Below the pieces are notes generated by a model that saw only the letters and a program-made list of their open reading frames with translations, was not told the origin of the DNA and searched no databases. Made by a program: the position numbers and the translations under genes. This document shows, piece after piece, positions 9,386-17,789 of a stretch of DNA of 64,000 bases (positions within the stretch are counted from its first letter, which is position 1; the number at the start of each line of letters is the position of its first letter). The DNA comes from Paenibacillus sinopodophylli (lineage in GTDB: Bacteria; Bacillota; Bacilli; Paenibacillales; Paenibacillaceae): positions 903,339 to 967,338 of the forward strand of contig NZ_VDBO01000001.1 of the NCBI RefSeq assembly GCF_005930355.1. The letters are read 5' to 3'.

Positions 9386-9545
9386 CAGATGGTTTATCAG
9401 AAAAATTAATAGCTTGGATATAAATTAATGATAGGTGTTTTTGCAAGTTTTTTGCTCGTTTTTTGCTAATTGAAAACGGTTCTCGACTAATCACAATTCC
9501 CACTGATAACGGGTATCAATTAGCCCGTTCTGACTGCTTTTTAAA

Positions 9546-9630
9546 ATACAGAAAAGCAAATAATTCCGCCAACATTTTTCTATATTTCTCGGAATGAAAC
9601 GATCTGAAAAAGGACGACGACAGCCGTTTC
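9546..9630 (-). repeat. Two-hairpin dispersed repeat, copy C
   Basis: In minus-strand orientation: GAAACG (ending at 9630) ... CGTTTCATTCCGAGAAATA, as in copies B and D. Hairpin 1 has lost part of its inner stem. Hairpin 2 pairs ATATAGAAAA (9585-9576) with TTTTCTGTAT (9555-9546), ten pairs with one G-U. It begins about 20 nt past the uppP stop on the same strand. Confidence 0.65.
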
Positions 9631-9649
9631 TCCTTACGCATTCGGTTAC

Positions 9650-10438
9650 TCATAATATGATGAAATAAAAAAGTGCCGCTAATGCAAATCGATAATACGC
9701 GAACCATGAAAGCTTAATTTTTTTCATCATATTGATAAAGGTGACGACGGCGATCATACCCACGATGAAAGCTGCAATTAATCCAATCAGAAATAAAGGC
9801 AAATCTGCAGTCGTGAGAAACTCCCGGCTTTTGAGAAGATCGATTCCGCTTGCTCCTGCCATGATTGGAACCGAAACAAGAAACGTAAATTCTGCTGCCG
9901 CTTTCTGACTTACACCGAACAGCATGCCACCCGAGATCGTAGAGCCTGAACGGGAGAAGCCTGGCCATAGCGCAAGCACTTGGAAGCAGCCAACCGCGAA
10001 AGCCTGCTTGTACGTCATATCGTCAAGCTCCTCGGCAGTCGGCTTCTTTCGCACGCGATCAGCGATAATCATGAGGACACCACCGGCAACTAGTCCGACC
10101 AACACCTTCTCGGCAACGAACAGCTCTCCCTTGATAAAGGAATGGAGCAATACCGCACACGCGCCAGCAGGCGCCATTGCAAGAATAATATGCAGTGCGT
10201 TCAGCCCTGAGCCTTTACTGATTCGGAAATTGAGCAAGCTTGCGAACCGCTGGCGATAGAGCACCAGCACTGCAAGTACTGCGCCAAACTGAATAACGAC
10301 TTCAAACGTTTTGGCACGGTCATCTGTAAAGTTAAGCAGCTCTGCTGTAAGAATCAAGTGACCGGTTGAGGATACAGGCAGAAACTCCGTCAATCCTTCA
10401 ACTATTCCCATAATAATCGCAGTAATGATATCTCCCAA
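9650..10438 (-). CDS. uppP: Undecaprenyl-diphosphate phosphatase
   Basis: 262 residues, normal BacA/UppP length. It dephosphorylates undecaprenyl pyrophosphate at the membrane to recycle the lipid carrier for peptidoglycan and teichoic acids, and confers bacitracin tolerance. Visible signatures: the N-terminal catalytic motif EGLTEFLPVSSTGHL (near residues 14-28) with its Glu pair, and the second motif PGFSRSGSTISGG (near 158). About seven to eight hydrophobic helices follow the family pattern. The start is TTG with a GGGGGA-type ribosome site about 9 nt upstream. It is the last gene of a minus-strand run and lies 52 nt after the CNNM-type gene. Confidence 0.95.
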   Translation of the reverse strand: MGDIITAIIMGIVEGLTEFLPVSSTGHLILTAELLNFTDDRAKTFEVVIQFGAVLAVLVLYRQRFASLLNFRISKGSGLNALHIILAMAPAGACAVLLHSFIKGELFVAEKVLVGLVAGGVLMIIADRVRKKPTAEELDDMTYKQAFAVGCFQVLALWPGFSRSGSTISGGMLFGVSQKAAAEFTFLVSVPIMAGASGIDLLKSREFLTTADLPLFLIGLIAAFIVGMIAVVTFINMMKKIKLSWFAYYRFALAALFYFIIL

Positions 10439-10490
10439 CGCCCGATCTCCCCCTCGGTTTTATCATGCTTAAAGCCTGCTATTCATTAGC

Positions 10491-11804
10491 TTATGCATGT
10501 CCATAGGTGCCCATCTCACTTTCGTGAAAATCGGTCTGAATTTCTATTTTACGGATACGATTGTCGTCGCGCTCGCGAATCGTAAAAGTAACATGATCGA
10601 ATACCCATGGCTCGCCAACAGGAAGCTCCGGTTTTAAATTAAACAACCAGCCGCCGATGGAATCCACTTCTTCGCATGAAAGCTCAGTTCCAACAGCTTC
10701 ATTCACATCGGTGATGAGCGCCTTGCCGTTAACCATATACCGCTGCTGCTCCAAAATTTCGATTTCCTTCACTTCATCCTCATCGAATTCGTCACGGATC
10801 TCCCCCACGATTTCCTCGATAATATCCTCTATTGTAATTAAACCTGCCGTACCTCCATATTCATCCAGCAGCACAGCAATATGGACGCGCTCCAACTGCA
10901 TTCTACGCAGAAGCTTGTTGATGGGCATGACTTCGGGTACAGACATGACTGTTTGCAGCAGCGAGGACACTTCTACATTCCGATCATCCTCATAAGCAAG
11001 GAAGAACTGCTTCGTGTTCAAAACACCGATAATATTATCTTTGCTGCCTTTTGCAACGGGAAAACGCGTATATTGCTCCCGCTTGATGGTCGCTAGGTTT
11101 TCCTCGCGGGTATGGTTGGCGTATAAGCAAACCATATCCGTGCGCGGCACCATAATTTCGCGAGCCAGACGTTCATCGAAAGCAAAAATGCGACTCACAT
11201 AGCCATATTCACTCTTATTGATTTTGCCGCTTTCATAGCTCTCGGACAAAATAATGCGGATCTCCTCTTCCGAATGCGCCTCATGCTCGCTCGCAGGCTT
11301 TAGTCCAAACAACCGAACCAATGCATTCGCAGAGCCGTTAAGCAGCCAAATAAAGGGGAACATCACCTTGTAGAACACAATGATGATCGGCGAAGCCCAT
11401 TGACTGACTTCCTCCGATTTAATGATGGCCAGCGTCTTAGGGGCAAGCTCGCCAAGCACTACATGCAAATAGGTCACGATGACAAACGAAACGATAAAAG
11501 ACAACACATTGCTAACATCGCCCTCGATATGTAAACGGTCGAAGAGCGGATGCAGGATAAGCTCAACGGTTGGCTCACCTAGCCAGCCGAGACCTAGTGC
11601 TGTAATCGTGATGCCTAGCTGGCAAGCGGATAAATATCCATCCAGCTTGTTCGTCACATGTTCGACCGCTTTTGCATTTTTGACGCCTTCAGCAACCATT
11701 TGATTGACCCGGCTTGCGCGCATGCGAATGATCGCAAATTCAGTTGCAACGAAGAACGCGGTAAATACGAGCAGCAAAGCGAATAAACCAAGCTTCAAAA
11801 CCAT
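10491..11804 (-). CDS. CNNM/CorC-type (TlyC, UPF0053) membrane protein with CBS domains
   Basis: About 437 residues from MVLKLGLF, with AAGGGAG ahead; an upstream ATG seven codons earlier contains that site inside its coding part and is less likely. Domain order: DUF21 membrane domain with three to four helices (residues about 1-190, ATEFAIIRMRASRV), two CBS domains (about 205-330, MVPRTDM and DEYGGTAGLITIEDIIEEIVG), and a C-terminal CorC/HlyC domain. The family is linked to magnesium or cobalt efflux and was historically called hemolysin-like. It lies in the run between Lin0512 and uppP. Confidence 0.9.
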   Translation of the reverse strand: MVLKLGLFALLLVFTAFFVATEFAIIRMRASRVNQMVAEGVKNAKAVEHVTNKLDGYLSACQLGITITALGLGWLGEPTVELILHPLFDRLHIEGDVSNVLSFIVSFVIVTYLHVVLGELAPKTLAIIKSEEVSQWASPIIIVFYKVMFPFIWLLNGSANALVRLFGLKPASEHEAHSEEEIRIILSESYESGKINKSEYGYVSRIFAFDERLAREIMVPRTDMVCLYANHTREENLATIKREQYTRFPVAKGSKDNIIGVLNTKQFFLAYEDDRNVEVSSLLQTVMSVPEVMPINKLLRRMQLERVHIAVLLDEYGGTAGLITIEDIIEEIVGEIRDEFDEDEVKEIEILEQQRYMVNGKALITDVNEAVGTELSCEEVDSIGGWLFNLKPELPVGEPWVFDHVTFTIRERDDNRIRKIEIQTDFHESEMGTYGHA

Positions 11805-11837
11805 ACTTTTCTCCCTTTTGGGCATGTGGAGACGCGA

Positions 11838-12197
11838 TTAGTAGCCTACTTCTACCGATGCATTGACGATATAAATCAAGTCATTTTTATCATCTTTATC
11901 AGACAGTACGATGCCGCTTGTCGTGAGCATGCCGCCCTGTACCACTTCGACCGTCACTTGGCCGTAGGGCAGCACAGCCTTCACCTGCTCAACATCGAGC
12001 AGCTCATGATCACATGGCAGCGCGAGTCTAACCCGCACTTTCATGCTATCGAGTGTACCTCCAGGCAGCACAGACCGCAGTCCAGGCATAGAGTTATGAT
12101 GAATGGCGTTTTGAACCGCACGCACCGATGCCTTCGTAATGTTCTGACCATGCAGATCGCATCCCATGCCAATTTCTATAAAGAATAAGTTTTCCAC
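11838..12197 (-). CDS. Lin0512-family protein
   Basis: 119 residues from a GTG start with an AAGGAGAGG-type site upstream. The first half carries the family features FIEIGMGCDLHGQNITKA and NAIHHNSMPGL, and the second is the VRVRLALPCDH / VEVVQGGMLTTSG block. Lin0512 proteins are small single-domain proteins common in Bacillota, often annotated as hypothetical, with no known activity. The conserved Gly-Cys-Asp-Leu-His and His-His features would suit ligand or metal binding, but that is inference. It lies 46 nt after the DUF3900 gene and 33 nt before the CNNM gene. Confidence 0.85.
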   Translation of the reverse strand: MENLFFIEIGMGCDLHGQNITKASVRAVQNAIHHNSMPGLRSVLPGGTLDSMKVRVRLALPCDHELLDVEQVKAVLPYGQVTVEVVQGGMLTTSGIVLSDKDDKNDLIYIVNASVEVGY

Positions 12198-12243
12198 TTA
12201 ACTATCCTCTCCTTCTCCCTTTTCATTCATACCTCATGTCACA

Positions 12244-13392
12244 CTACCACGGTACATCTTCTTTGTTGTCAGGCGCTTCGCCGGCAGGGGTATAGCTATA
12301 ACCCGAATCTGCGTCCTCATCTGGCTGTCGGCTGCCGATTTTGGGCATAACATCAATGAGATCAAGCGGCTGAACGAGCTCAACGGGTGACATCCCTTTA
12401 TCGAATTGGAAGGAATCTCCTTCGATAATGACGACATAACGACCGTTATGCTTTGCGAAATGAATACTGTCCCCGAAATCAGCTAACAGCCCTTTCACAG
12501 TCACATCGCCCAGCTTGAACGTAAAGGGCAAATCCGGCTTCTGCTCGACGAGTGCAGCAGCGGCAACCTCAACCTGTTCAGGTGTCCACCATTCCTGCAA
12601 ATCTCGTTTCTCGCTGGCTGCCCATACTTCAACCGCATTTTCTTCCTCTCGCCTCTCGGAGCTCTCATCCTCCTGCCACTTATCAGCAATGTACTGGTGA
12701 ACCATTTCGACTACCTGCTCACCCATCACCTCGGGTAGTGGCTTTTCATAGGAAACATATTTCAGGAAGTCTTCGAAATACCGAGCATGCGAGGCTTGAT
12801 GAATCTTAAGCTCCCAATGCTCCAGCATCCCTTCCTCTGGCATATGTGGATACTGAATGGACTTGATGCTTCGTGCGCTAATGGCCATTTCGACCTGCGA
12901 AATCAAGTTCTTCTCATCGGAGATTCTAGCAATTTTGGGTTCAAAATCACATTTCAGCAAAAACAAAAAAGGCTCGTCGAAATAAGTGTTAAGCTTCGAG
13001 AGGGCAATAATAAACGCACCTCCGCGAACAGCGCTCGTGTCCATATAGATTCGGACAAGCTCATCCGCAATGCCTATGAAACGTTCCTTCGAATCCGCAT
13101 CGCGAAGTCGTTGGAACAGATTATAGTTCTGATTGCTGCCAAGCTCATAACCAGGTTCAACCATAAATCGGCCGATCTTCGTAGGCGCGCCTGCCGAATT
13201 CGGATTTCGTTCGACCTTGCGTTTTACGATCCGCTTAAACTCGTCATCCAGAAACCTTTGAATTTCACTATCCTCATAAGTATCTTCTTCTAAGGTCTGG
13301 TAATGCTTGAATCGTTTTCCTGATGAAGTTGCGCTCTCCTCTCCATCGGTATGTATCACAAAAAAGGACAAATATTGCATATTAAAATCCAC
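12244..13392 (-). CDS. DUF3900 domain protein
   Basis: 382 residues from a GTG start; GGAGG lies inside the last codons of crtO, implying translational coupling. The sequence follows the DUF3900 family from end to end: YLSFFVIHTDG, FKHYQTLEEDTYEDSE, APTKIGRFMVEPGYEL, MDTSAVRGGAFIIA, FLLKCDFEPK and IQYPHMPEEGMLE. The C-terminal part (residues about 290-382) is more variable and acidic. No signal peptide or membrane helix is seen, so it is probably cytoplasmic. The function is unknown. Its position directly behind crtO may be chance operon membership. Confidence 0.85.
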   Translation of the reverse strand: MDFNMQYLSFFVIHTDGEESATSSGKRFKHYQTLEEDTYEDSEIQRFLDDEFKRIVKRKVERNPNSAGAPTKIGRFMVEPGYELGSNQNYNLFQRLRDADSKERFIGIADELVRIYMDTSAVRGGAFIIALSKLNTYFDEPFLFLLKCDFEPKIARISDEKNLISQVEMAISARSIKSIQYPHMPEEGMLEHWELKIHQASHARYFEDFLKYVSYEKPLPEVMGEQVVEMVHQYIADKWQEDESSERREEENAVEVWAASEKRDLQEWWTPEQVEVAAAALVEQKPDLPFTFKLGDVTVKGLLADFGDSIHFAKHNGRYVVIIEGDSFQFDKGMSPVELVQPLDLIDVMPKIGSRQPDEDADSGYSYTPAGEAPDNKEDVPW

Positions 13393-13394
13393 GT

Positions 13395-13922
13395 TTAAAA
13401 TTCCTCCAAGCGAGCTGATGTCATCTTCTTAGGATAGCATATCTCGTCCCTCCTTAACATCAGCCGAGAGAACCTTGAACGATTGTAGCGTTGTACGAGA
13501 ATACAGGGTACATTAACCGCAAACGCATAGGTTAGAACGATAACCAAGCTCCATCCTTCATTCCAAAGACTGAATAAAGGAGTTGAAAGCAGCATACACC
13601 AATGAGCCCATTCCCCGCGGCGCGTTTCCCGCATGAATTGTTCGATGTAGACAGGATTGACTGCAGCCAGCTTTTTTTTGGCAAAACCGTTCTTCATCCA
13701 CGCACCTCCGTCAGGCAGCCACCGTTTCCAACGCTTAATACGCAGAATGCGAGTAAATCGTGTGCCATTCTTCTCGAAAGGAAGCAGCTTAGTAATCCCT
13801 TTGTCGCTCGCGAACAATTGGTGAGGAAGGCGAATAAACAACCAGCTGATCATCAGTGGCAATCCCGCTAAACCAACTGTGTTCAGCACCCATATGAACG
13901 GACTCGGCAGGTCAAGGAACAT
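13395..13922 (-). CDS. crtO: Glycosyl-4,4'-diaponeurosporenoate acyltransferase (CrtO family)
   Basis: 175 residues from MFLDLPSP, chosen because GGAAGG precedes it; the open frame extends further upstream inside crtQ. Family features are WKRWLPDGGAW, then FMRETRRGEWAHW, and NVPCILVQRYNRSRF near the C terminus, matching the Staphylococcus aureus CrtO pattern. Two or three hydrophobic helices place it in the membrane. It transfers a fatty acyl chain to the sugar of glycosylated carotenoid, the last step of staphyloxanthin-type synthesis. It overlaps the end of crtQ by 11 nt. Head-group and chain specificity cannot be read from sequence. Confidence 0.85.
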   Translation of the reverse strand: MFLDLPSPFIWVLNTVGLAGLPLMISWLFIRLPHQLFASDKGITKLLPFEKNGTRFTRILRIKRWKRWLPDGGAWMKNGFAKKKLAAVNPVYIEQFMRETRRGEWAHWCMLLSTPLFSLWNEGWSLVIVLTYAFAVNVPCILVQRYNRSRFSRLMLRRDEICYPKKMTSARLEEF

Positions 13923-15039
13923 CAATTTGCCTTCCTTTCCAAGAAACCTTGCGTACGATGAAGGAGAGAATGAGCGAGTAACTGAATAAGGCTGCGAAAA
14001 AAAACAGATAAGCAGGATAACAAATACTCGTATACCACTTGAAGGTTCCGCTCGCCTTGAGTCCATGTGAAACCGTAACTATTCCCGCAATATACAGCAG
14101 AATTGCGAATAGCCATTCATTAAGTGGCTCCCCTTGTAGACACGAAATGACTCGAATAGCTGCAGAAGCTAGACCAGACATCCAAATAATGACAATCGCA
14201 AGCAACAATGCAGGGGTTGCTCCCGCTCCTTTGCCAATGCTTTTGGACCAGCCCTGCACGAGCGACCGCCAGCCTTCAGGGTACATCCGAAATTGCAGCA
14301 GTTGCTGCCCAAGCAGCAAGGTCGATCGATGCCCGGCTTCCTTGAATCGTTTCCCTAGAGTCAAATGCTCCAGAATGTCACCCCGTACTCGTTCATGTCC
14401 TCCAACATCAAAATAAGCAGTGCGTCGGCATGCGGCACATGGCCCAAAGCCGTCCGTTCGCAAGGGCAGCCAAGCACTCGCGCCAGAGCCTGCCGTAATA
14501 ACTAAATTGAAGAAAGCTGAGCATTGCTCACGAAACGTCGGCACCTCATGTACAGGCTGAACGGAAACCATACCGCCAAATATAAGCAATTGGCTATACA
14601 TAGCGTCAATAAATGCAGGAGACGGCTTTGTATCGGCATCTAGAAACAACAGCCATTCGCCGCTTGAAGCATGCGCTCCGCTCCAGCAAGCCCAAGACTT
14701 CCCTATCCATCCTGCCGGTAGCGGAGGTGCCTTCACGACAATCGCTCCTAATGCTTCTGCTGTTTCTTCAGTAGCATCCTCTGATCCGTCATCGACAACT
14801 ATGATTTGCATCGGCTTCAGATTCTGTTGATCCAGCATCGGAAGCAATACCTGTAAGTTAGCCGCTTCATTGCGTGCAGGAATAATAACCGAAAGATTAA
14901 CTTGTCTATCACTGATGACAGTCGATCTCTGAGAATCCTCTCTATGAGCGGGTGACAAACTCTGTTTCTTCCACCAAATAGGTTGAAAGAGTACAAAGCC
15001 TAACAGAACGCACAACGCGTCCCAAATCATATGCAACAT
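13912..15039 (-). CDS. crtQ: 4,4'-diaponeurosporenoate glycosyltransferase (CrtQ family)
   Basis: 375 residues. An N-terminal hydrophobic segment is followed by a GT2-type domain: VIIPARNEAANLQ, IIVVDDGSEDATEE, the metal-binding DXD-like LFLDADTKP, and VSVQPVHEVP. C-terminal features QFRMYPEGWRSLVQGWSKS and two to three membrane helices match CrtQ of the staphyloxanthin pathway, as does the last stretch VSWKGRQI. It attaches glucose to the carotenoid carboxyl group. The start has GGAGAT about 7 nt upstream. It is divergent from crtP over a 158-nt region with a palindrome. Confidence 0.88.
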   Translation of the reverse strand: MLHMIWDALCVLLGFVLFQPIWWKKQSLSPAHREDSQRSTVISDRQVNLSVIIPARNEAANLQVLLPMLDQQNLKPMQIIVVDDGSEDATEETAEALGAIVVKAPPLPAGWIGKSWACWSGAHASSGEWLLFLDADTKPSPAFIDAMYSQLLIFGGMVSVQPVHEVPTFREQCSAFFNLVITAGSGASAWLPLRTDGFGPCAACRRTAYFDVGGHERVRGDILEHLTLGKRFKEAGHRSTLLLGQQLLQFRMYPEGWRSLVQGWSKSIGKGAGATPALLLAIVIIWMSGLASAAIRVISCLQGEPLNEWLFAILLYIAGIVTVSHGLKASGTFKWYTSICYPAYLFFFAALFSYSLILSFIVRKVSWKGRQIDVP

Positions 15040-15197
15040 TTTTCATATCTCCTTCTATCAAATTTAATAGTAAAAGTTTTGAATACCCTGTATTTCCTTC
15101 AAGGAAAGCGTACAGACTGGGATTATAAGACAATTGATGTGGGTATGAATCTATTATCAACCATATGAGTGATTTCAAATCAGGAGGATTATAATTG
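15040..15197. promoter_or_regulatory. Divergent crtQ/crtP control region with 15-bp palindrome
   Basis: 158 nt between crtQ and crtP. A perfect 7-1-7 inverted repeat, TTTCCTTCAAGGAAA (15093-15107), sits about 55 nt ahead of the crtQ start and is a candidate operator. GGGTAT-like boxes occur on both strands, but without a convincing GTTT partner for a SigB promoter. AGGAGG at about 15182 serves crtP. Confidence 0.4.
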
Positions 15198-16694
15198 ATG
15201 AATAAAAAAGTGATCGTAATCGGAGGCGGCCTTGGAGGACTTTCAGCAGCAATTAGACTGCGTGCGGACGGACATGATGTGCTAGTGCTTGAGAAGAACG
15301 AGCGAGCAGGCGGCAAACTGAATATACGCGAGGGCGAAGGCTACCGATTCGATACGGGACCTTCCATTCTTACGATGCCTTGGGTGCTGGAGCAGTTATT
15401 CGCTTCTGCCGGCAAGAATCTGGAAGATTACATGACATTAAAACGAGTAGAGCCACAGTGGCGGGCCAAATATGAGGACGGAACCGAGCTTGACGTGCTA
15501 GGCGATCTTCCAAATATGCTTGCCCAGATTGATGCTCTTTCGGCCGAGGATAAAGAACGATTTATGCGCTATGTGGACTATTGCCGCAAGCAATATGAAC
15601 TTAGTCTGAAAAGCTTCTATAGTCGTTCGATAACCGGTATCTCGGATATGCGGCAGCAGCATTCTCTGAAGGAATTGCTGGCCATGGACCCTCTGAAGAC
15701 AATGGCACAGAAAACCGAGCACTATTTGCGCCATCCGCATCTAAAGCAGCTATTCAACTTTATGATTATGTATATCGGTTCATCACCATACGCAGCACCA
15801 GCTGTGCTGTCCCAGCTTATTTACGTGCAGATGGGTCTTGGCATCTATTATGTCGAGGGAGGCATGTACAATATAGCGCGCGGCATGCTGCGGCTGCTTA
15901 TCGAGCTTGGCGTTGAGGTGCGAACGAACAGTGAAGTGCTGGAGGTTATAACGGAGAACGGAATGGCAACCGGAGTAAGACTAGACGGAGAAACGATTAG
16001 CTGTGATCTAGTGGTTAGCAACCTAGAAGCGTTGCCTGCACATAGAAGCATCCTAAGCCATCATCCCCAAAGCGCGGTTCAGCTCACGAAGCTTGCCAAA
16101 TATGCACCAACTGTCTCAGGTCATGTCATGCTGCTCGGAGTCAATCGGAGCTATGACAGCTTCAAGCATCATAACTTCCTGTTCTCGAAGCAGCCAGAAC
16201 GAGAGTTCCACGATATGTTCGTGAGTAAAAAGCCTACTTCCGATCCGACGGTGTATGTCGGGATTTCGTCCAAAAGCGATCCATCGCAAGCACCCTCTGG
16301 CAAGGAGAACTGGTTCGTCCTTACCCATGTCCCGCCGCTTCGCGAAGGGGAGAGCTGGGCAACTTATCAAGAAGCGTACCGGGAGCTGGTGCTGGATAAG
16401 CTGGAACGCATGGGAGCCGAGCATTTGCGTCAGCACATTGAGTGGGAGCATCAATTTCTGCCTGATGACATACAAGCGCTATACGGCGCGAACGGCGGCT
16501 CCATCTATGGCATTGTCACAGATCGCAAGTTGAATGGGGGCTTCAAAATCCCTTCCCGTAGTGCCATAATCGGAAATTTGTATTTCGTTGGCGGCTCAAC
16601 GCATCCAGGCGGCGGTGTCCCTATGGTTACGTTAAGCGGGCAATTAACCGCTGATCTCATTAAGGAGGATCTCTCCAAGCAAGCCGCTATTTAG
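15198..16694 (+). CDS. crtP: Phytoene desaturase-family carotenoid oxidase, CrtP-like
   Basis: 498 residues from the ATG after TTG at 15195, with AGGAGG upstream. The N terminus has the FAD dinucleotide-binding motif VIGGGLGGLSAAIRL and LEKNERAGGK; the C terminus has the carotenoid-oxidoreductase signature FVGGSTHPGGGVPMVTLSG. Internal blocks (FDTGPSILTMPW, VEPQWRAKYEDGTELD, YGANGGSIYGIV) resemble S. aureus CrtP, the diaponeurosporene oxidase that makes the terminal carboxyl group, more than the desaturase CrtN. CrtN-type activity cannot be excluded. The neighbouring crtQ and crtO support a staphyloxanthin-like end product. crtM and a clear crtN are not in the window. Confidence 0.85.
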   Translation: MNKKVIVIGGGLGGLSAAIRLRADGHDVLVLEKNERAGGKLNIREGEGYRFDTGPSILTMPWVLEQLFASAGKNLEDYMTLKRVEPQWRAKYEDGTELDVLGDLPNMLAQIDALSAEDKERFMRYVDYCRKQYELSLKSFYSRSITGISDMRQQHSLKELLAMDPLKTMAQKTEHYLRHPHLKQLFNFMIMYIGSSPYAAPAVLSQLIYVQMGLGIYYVEGGMYNIARGMLRLLIELGVEVRTNSEVLEVITENGMATGVRLDGETISCDLVVSNLEALPAHRSILSHHPQSAVQLTKLAKYAPTVSGHVMLLGVNRSYDSFKHHNFLFSKQPEREFHDMFVSKKPTSDPTVYVGISSKSDPSQAPSGKENWFVLTHVPPLREGESWATYQEAYRELVLDKLERMGAEHLRQHIEWEHQFLPDDIQALYGANGGSIYGIVTDRKLNGGFKIPSRSAIIGNLYFVGGSTHPGGGVPMVTLSGQLTADLIKEDLSKQAAI

Positions 16695-16697
16695 CGA

Positions 16698-17789
16698 TTA
16701 ATACGGAACGGGTTGTGAGCGATAGATCGGCGTTCGTTCAATATCCTTGTAGCTGCGATGCCATATGCCAGTCGTTGCTGGTGACATTGGCGGTATGAGC
16801 CATGACCAGCGTCCCGTTACGAGCCTGCCTTTCTCCTGCTCCTGCTTCTCGAATCGTAGAAATTGCTCTGCTGCCGTATGATGATCGACGATGCTCACGC
16901 CGTGCTTCTTATAGGAATGAAGCACGGCTATATTTAATTCAACTAATGCGCGATCCTTCCATAGCGAAGTATTCGTCGATGTATCGAAGCCGAACAGCTT
17001 TGCTACGTTTGGCAGCTCGTTATAACGATCCGTATCGGACAAGTTTCTAGCACCGATTTCTGTACCCATATACCAGCCGTTAAATGGTGCTGCTGCATAA
17101 CATATTCCGCCGATCTCAAGCTCCATATCGGCTACGAACGGAACGCCGTACCATTGTAAGCCTAATTGCTCGAATTCATTACAGGTCGGATGTGATAACG
17201 GTACCTCTAGCACTGCATTCGCTGGCAATGTGAACCATTTAGGCTGGTCATCGCCTTTCTGTATCACGAGCGGCAATAAATCAAACCGCGTGCCTTCGCC
17301 CTTCCAGCCCAGCTTCTCACAAGCTGCAGTGAATGCCAAGGAGGACGAGTCACCAACGACTGTGTCCATTGTTGAATAGCCCGCATAGCGCACGAGCTGA
17401 TGATTCCATAATCGCATGCTGTTTTTCGAGCTGCGTGCAGGCAAGATTGTAATAGCAGGACGAACCTTTCCTTTATTCGTTGCGAACGCCATATGAGCGA
17501 ATATCCGTTCGGCTGCTTGAAGCTCATCTTCTACGTCACGTGCATCGAATACCTCCAGCGTCTGCCAGAACAAGCGTCCGATACACCGATTGTTGTTGCG
17601 CCAAGCCATTTTGGCACCATGCTTTAGCTCTTCATAGGTATGCTCATAGCTGCCTGTTCTCTCTATTTGCTCTGTGACTGCCTCAATTCGGCGCTTTGCC
17701 TCCGCTTCAGTTTTGTCAAGCTCATAATAGGCTTCCCCGATGAAAACAGCTGCCTTCTGTGCTAATTGCTCTCGTGTCATCACTGTCAT
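16698..17789 (-). CDS. nos: Bacterial nitric oxide synthase oxygenase
   Basis: 363 residues, the usual size of a bacterial oxygenase-only NOS. The haem-thiolate motif WRNNNRCIGR has its Cys at residue 69. The substrate/pterin region includes NGWYMGTEIGARNLSD and, near the C terminus, WSWLIPPMSPATTG. It oxidises arginine to citrulline and nitric oxide using electrons from a separate flavoprotein; there is no fused reductase domain. It starts at the ATG overlapping the stop of the EcsC-family gene (TAATG), so the two are translationally coupled. It converges on crtP with a 3-nt gap. A possible electron donor is not linked here. Confidence 0.96.
   Translation of the reverse strand: MTVMTREQLAQKAAVFIGEAYYELDKTEAEAKRRIEAVTEQIERTGSYEHTYEELKHGAKMAWRNNNRCIGRLFWQTLEVFDARDVEDELQAAERIFAHMAFATNKGKVRPAITILPARSSKNSMRLWNHQLVRYAGYSTMDTVVGDSSSLAFTAACEKLGWKGEGTRFDLLPLVIQKGDDQPKWFTLPANAVLEVPLSHPTCNEFEQLGLQWYGVPFVADMELEIGGICYAAAPFNGWYMGTEIGARNLSDTDRYNELPNVAKLFGFDTSTNTSLWKDRALVELNIAVLHSYKKHGVSIVDHHTAAEQFLRFEKQEQEKGRLVTGRWSWLIPPMSPATTGIWHRSYKDIERTPIYRSQPVPY

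Larger units (their letters stand above)
9175..9649. other. 475-nt gene-free region between cysJ and uppP
   Basis: From left to right it holds: the cysJ leader and promoter region; a strong minus-strand terminator (9354-9385) for the uppP transcript; three T-tracts spaced about 11 nt (9438-9464); two overlapping dyads (9504-9529); and repeat copy C (9546-9630). A 63-codon frame across 9516-9707 is repeat plus the uppP tail and is not considered a gene. Confidence 0.6.

Noticed and set aside
9504-9518. Fur-like box TGATAACGGGTATCA
   Set aside because: The 7-1-7 symmetry is partial, the AT-rich core of a Fur box is absent and no iron gene is adjacent.
9516-9707. 63-codon minus-strand ORF after uppP
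   Set aside because: It is made of the uppP tail in another frame plus repeat copy C.
15061-15165. SigB-type promoters for the crt genes
   Set aside because: GGGTAT boxes exist on both strands, but the required GTTT-type -35 at the right spacing is missing.
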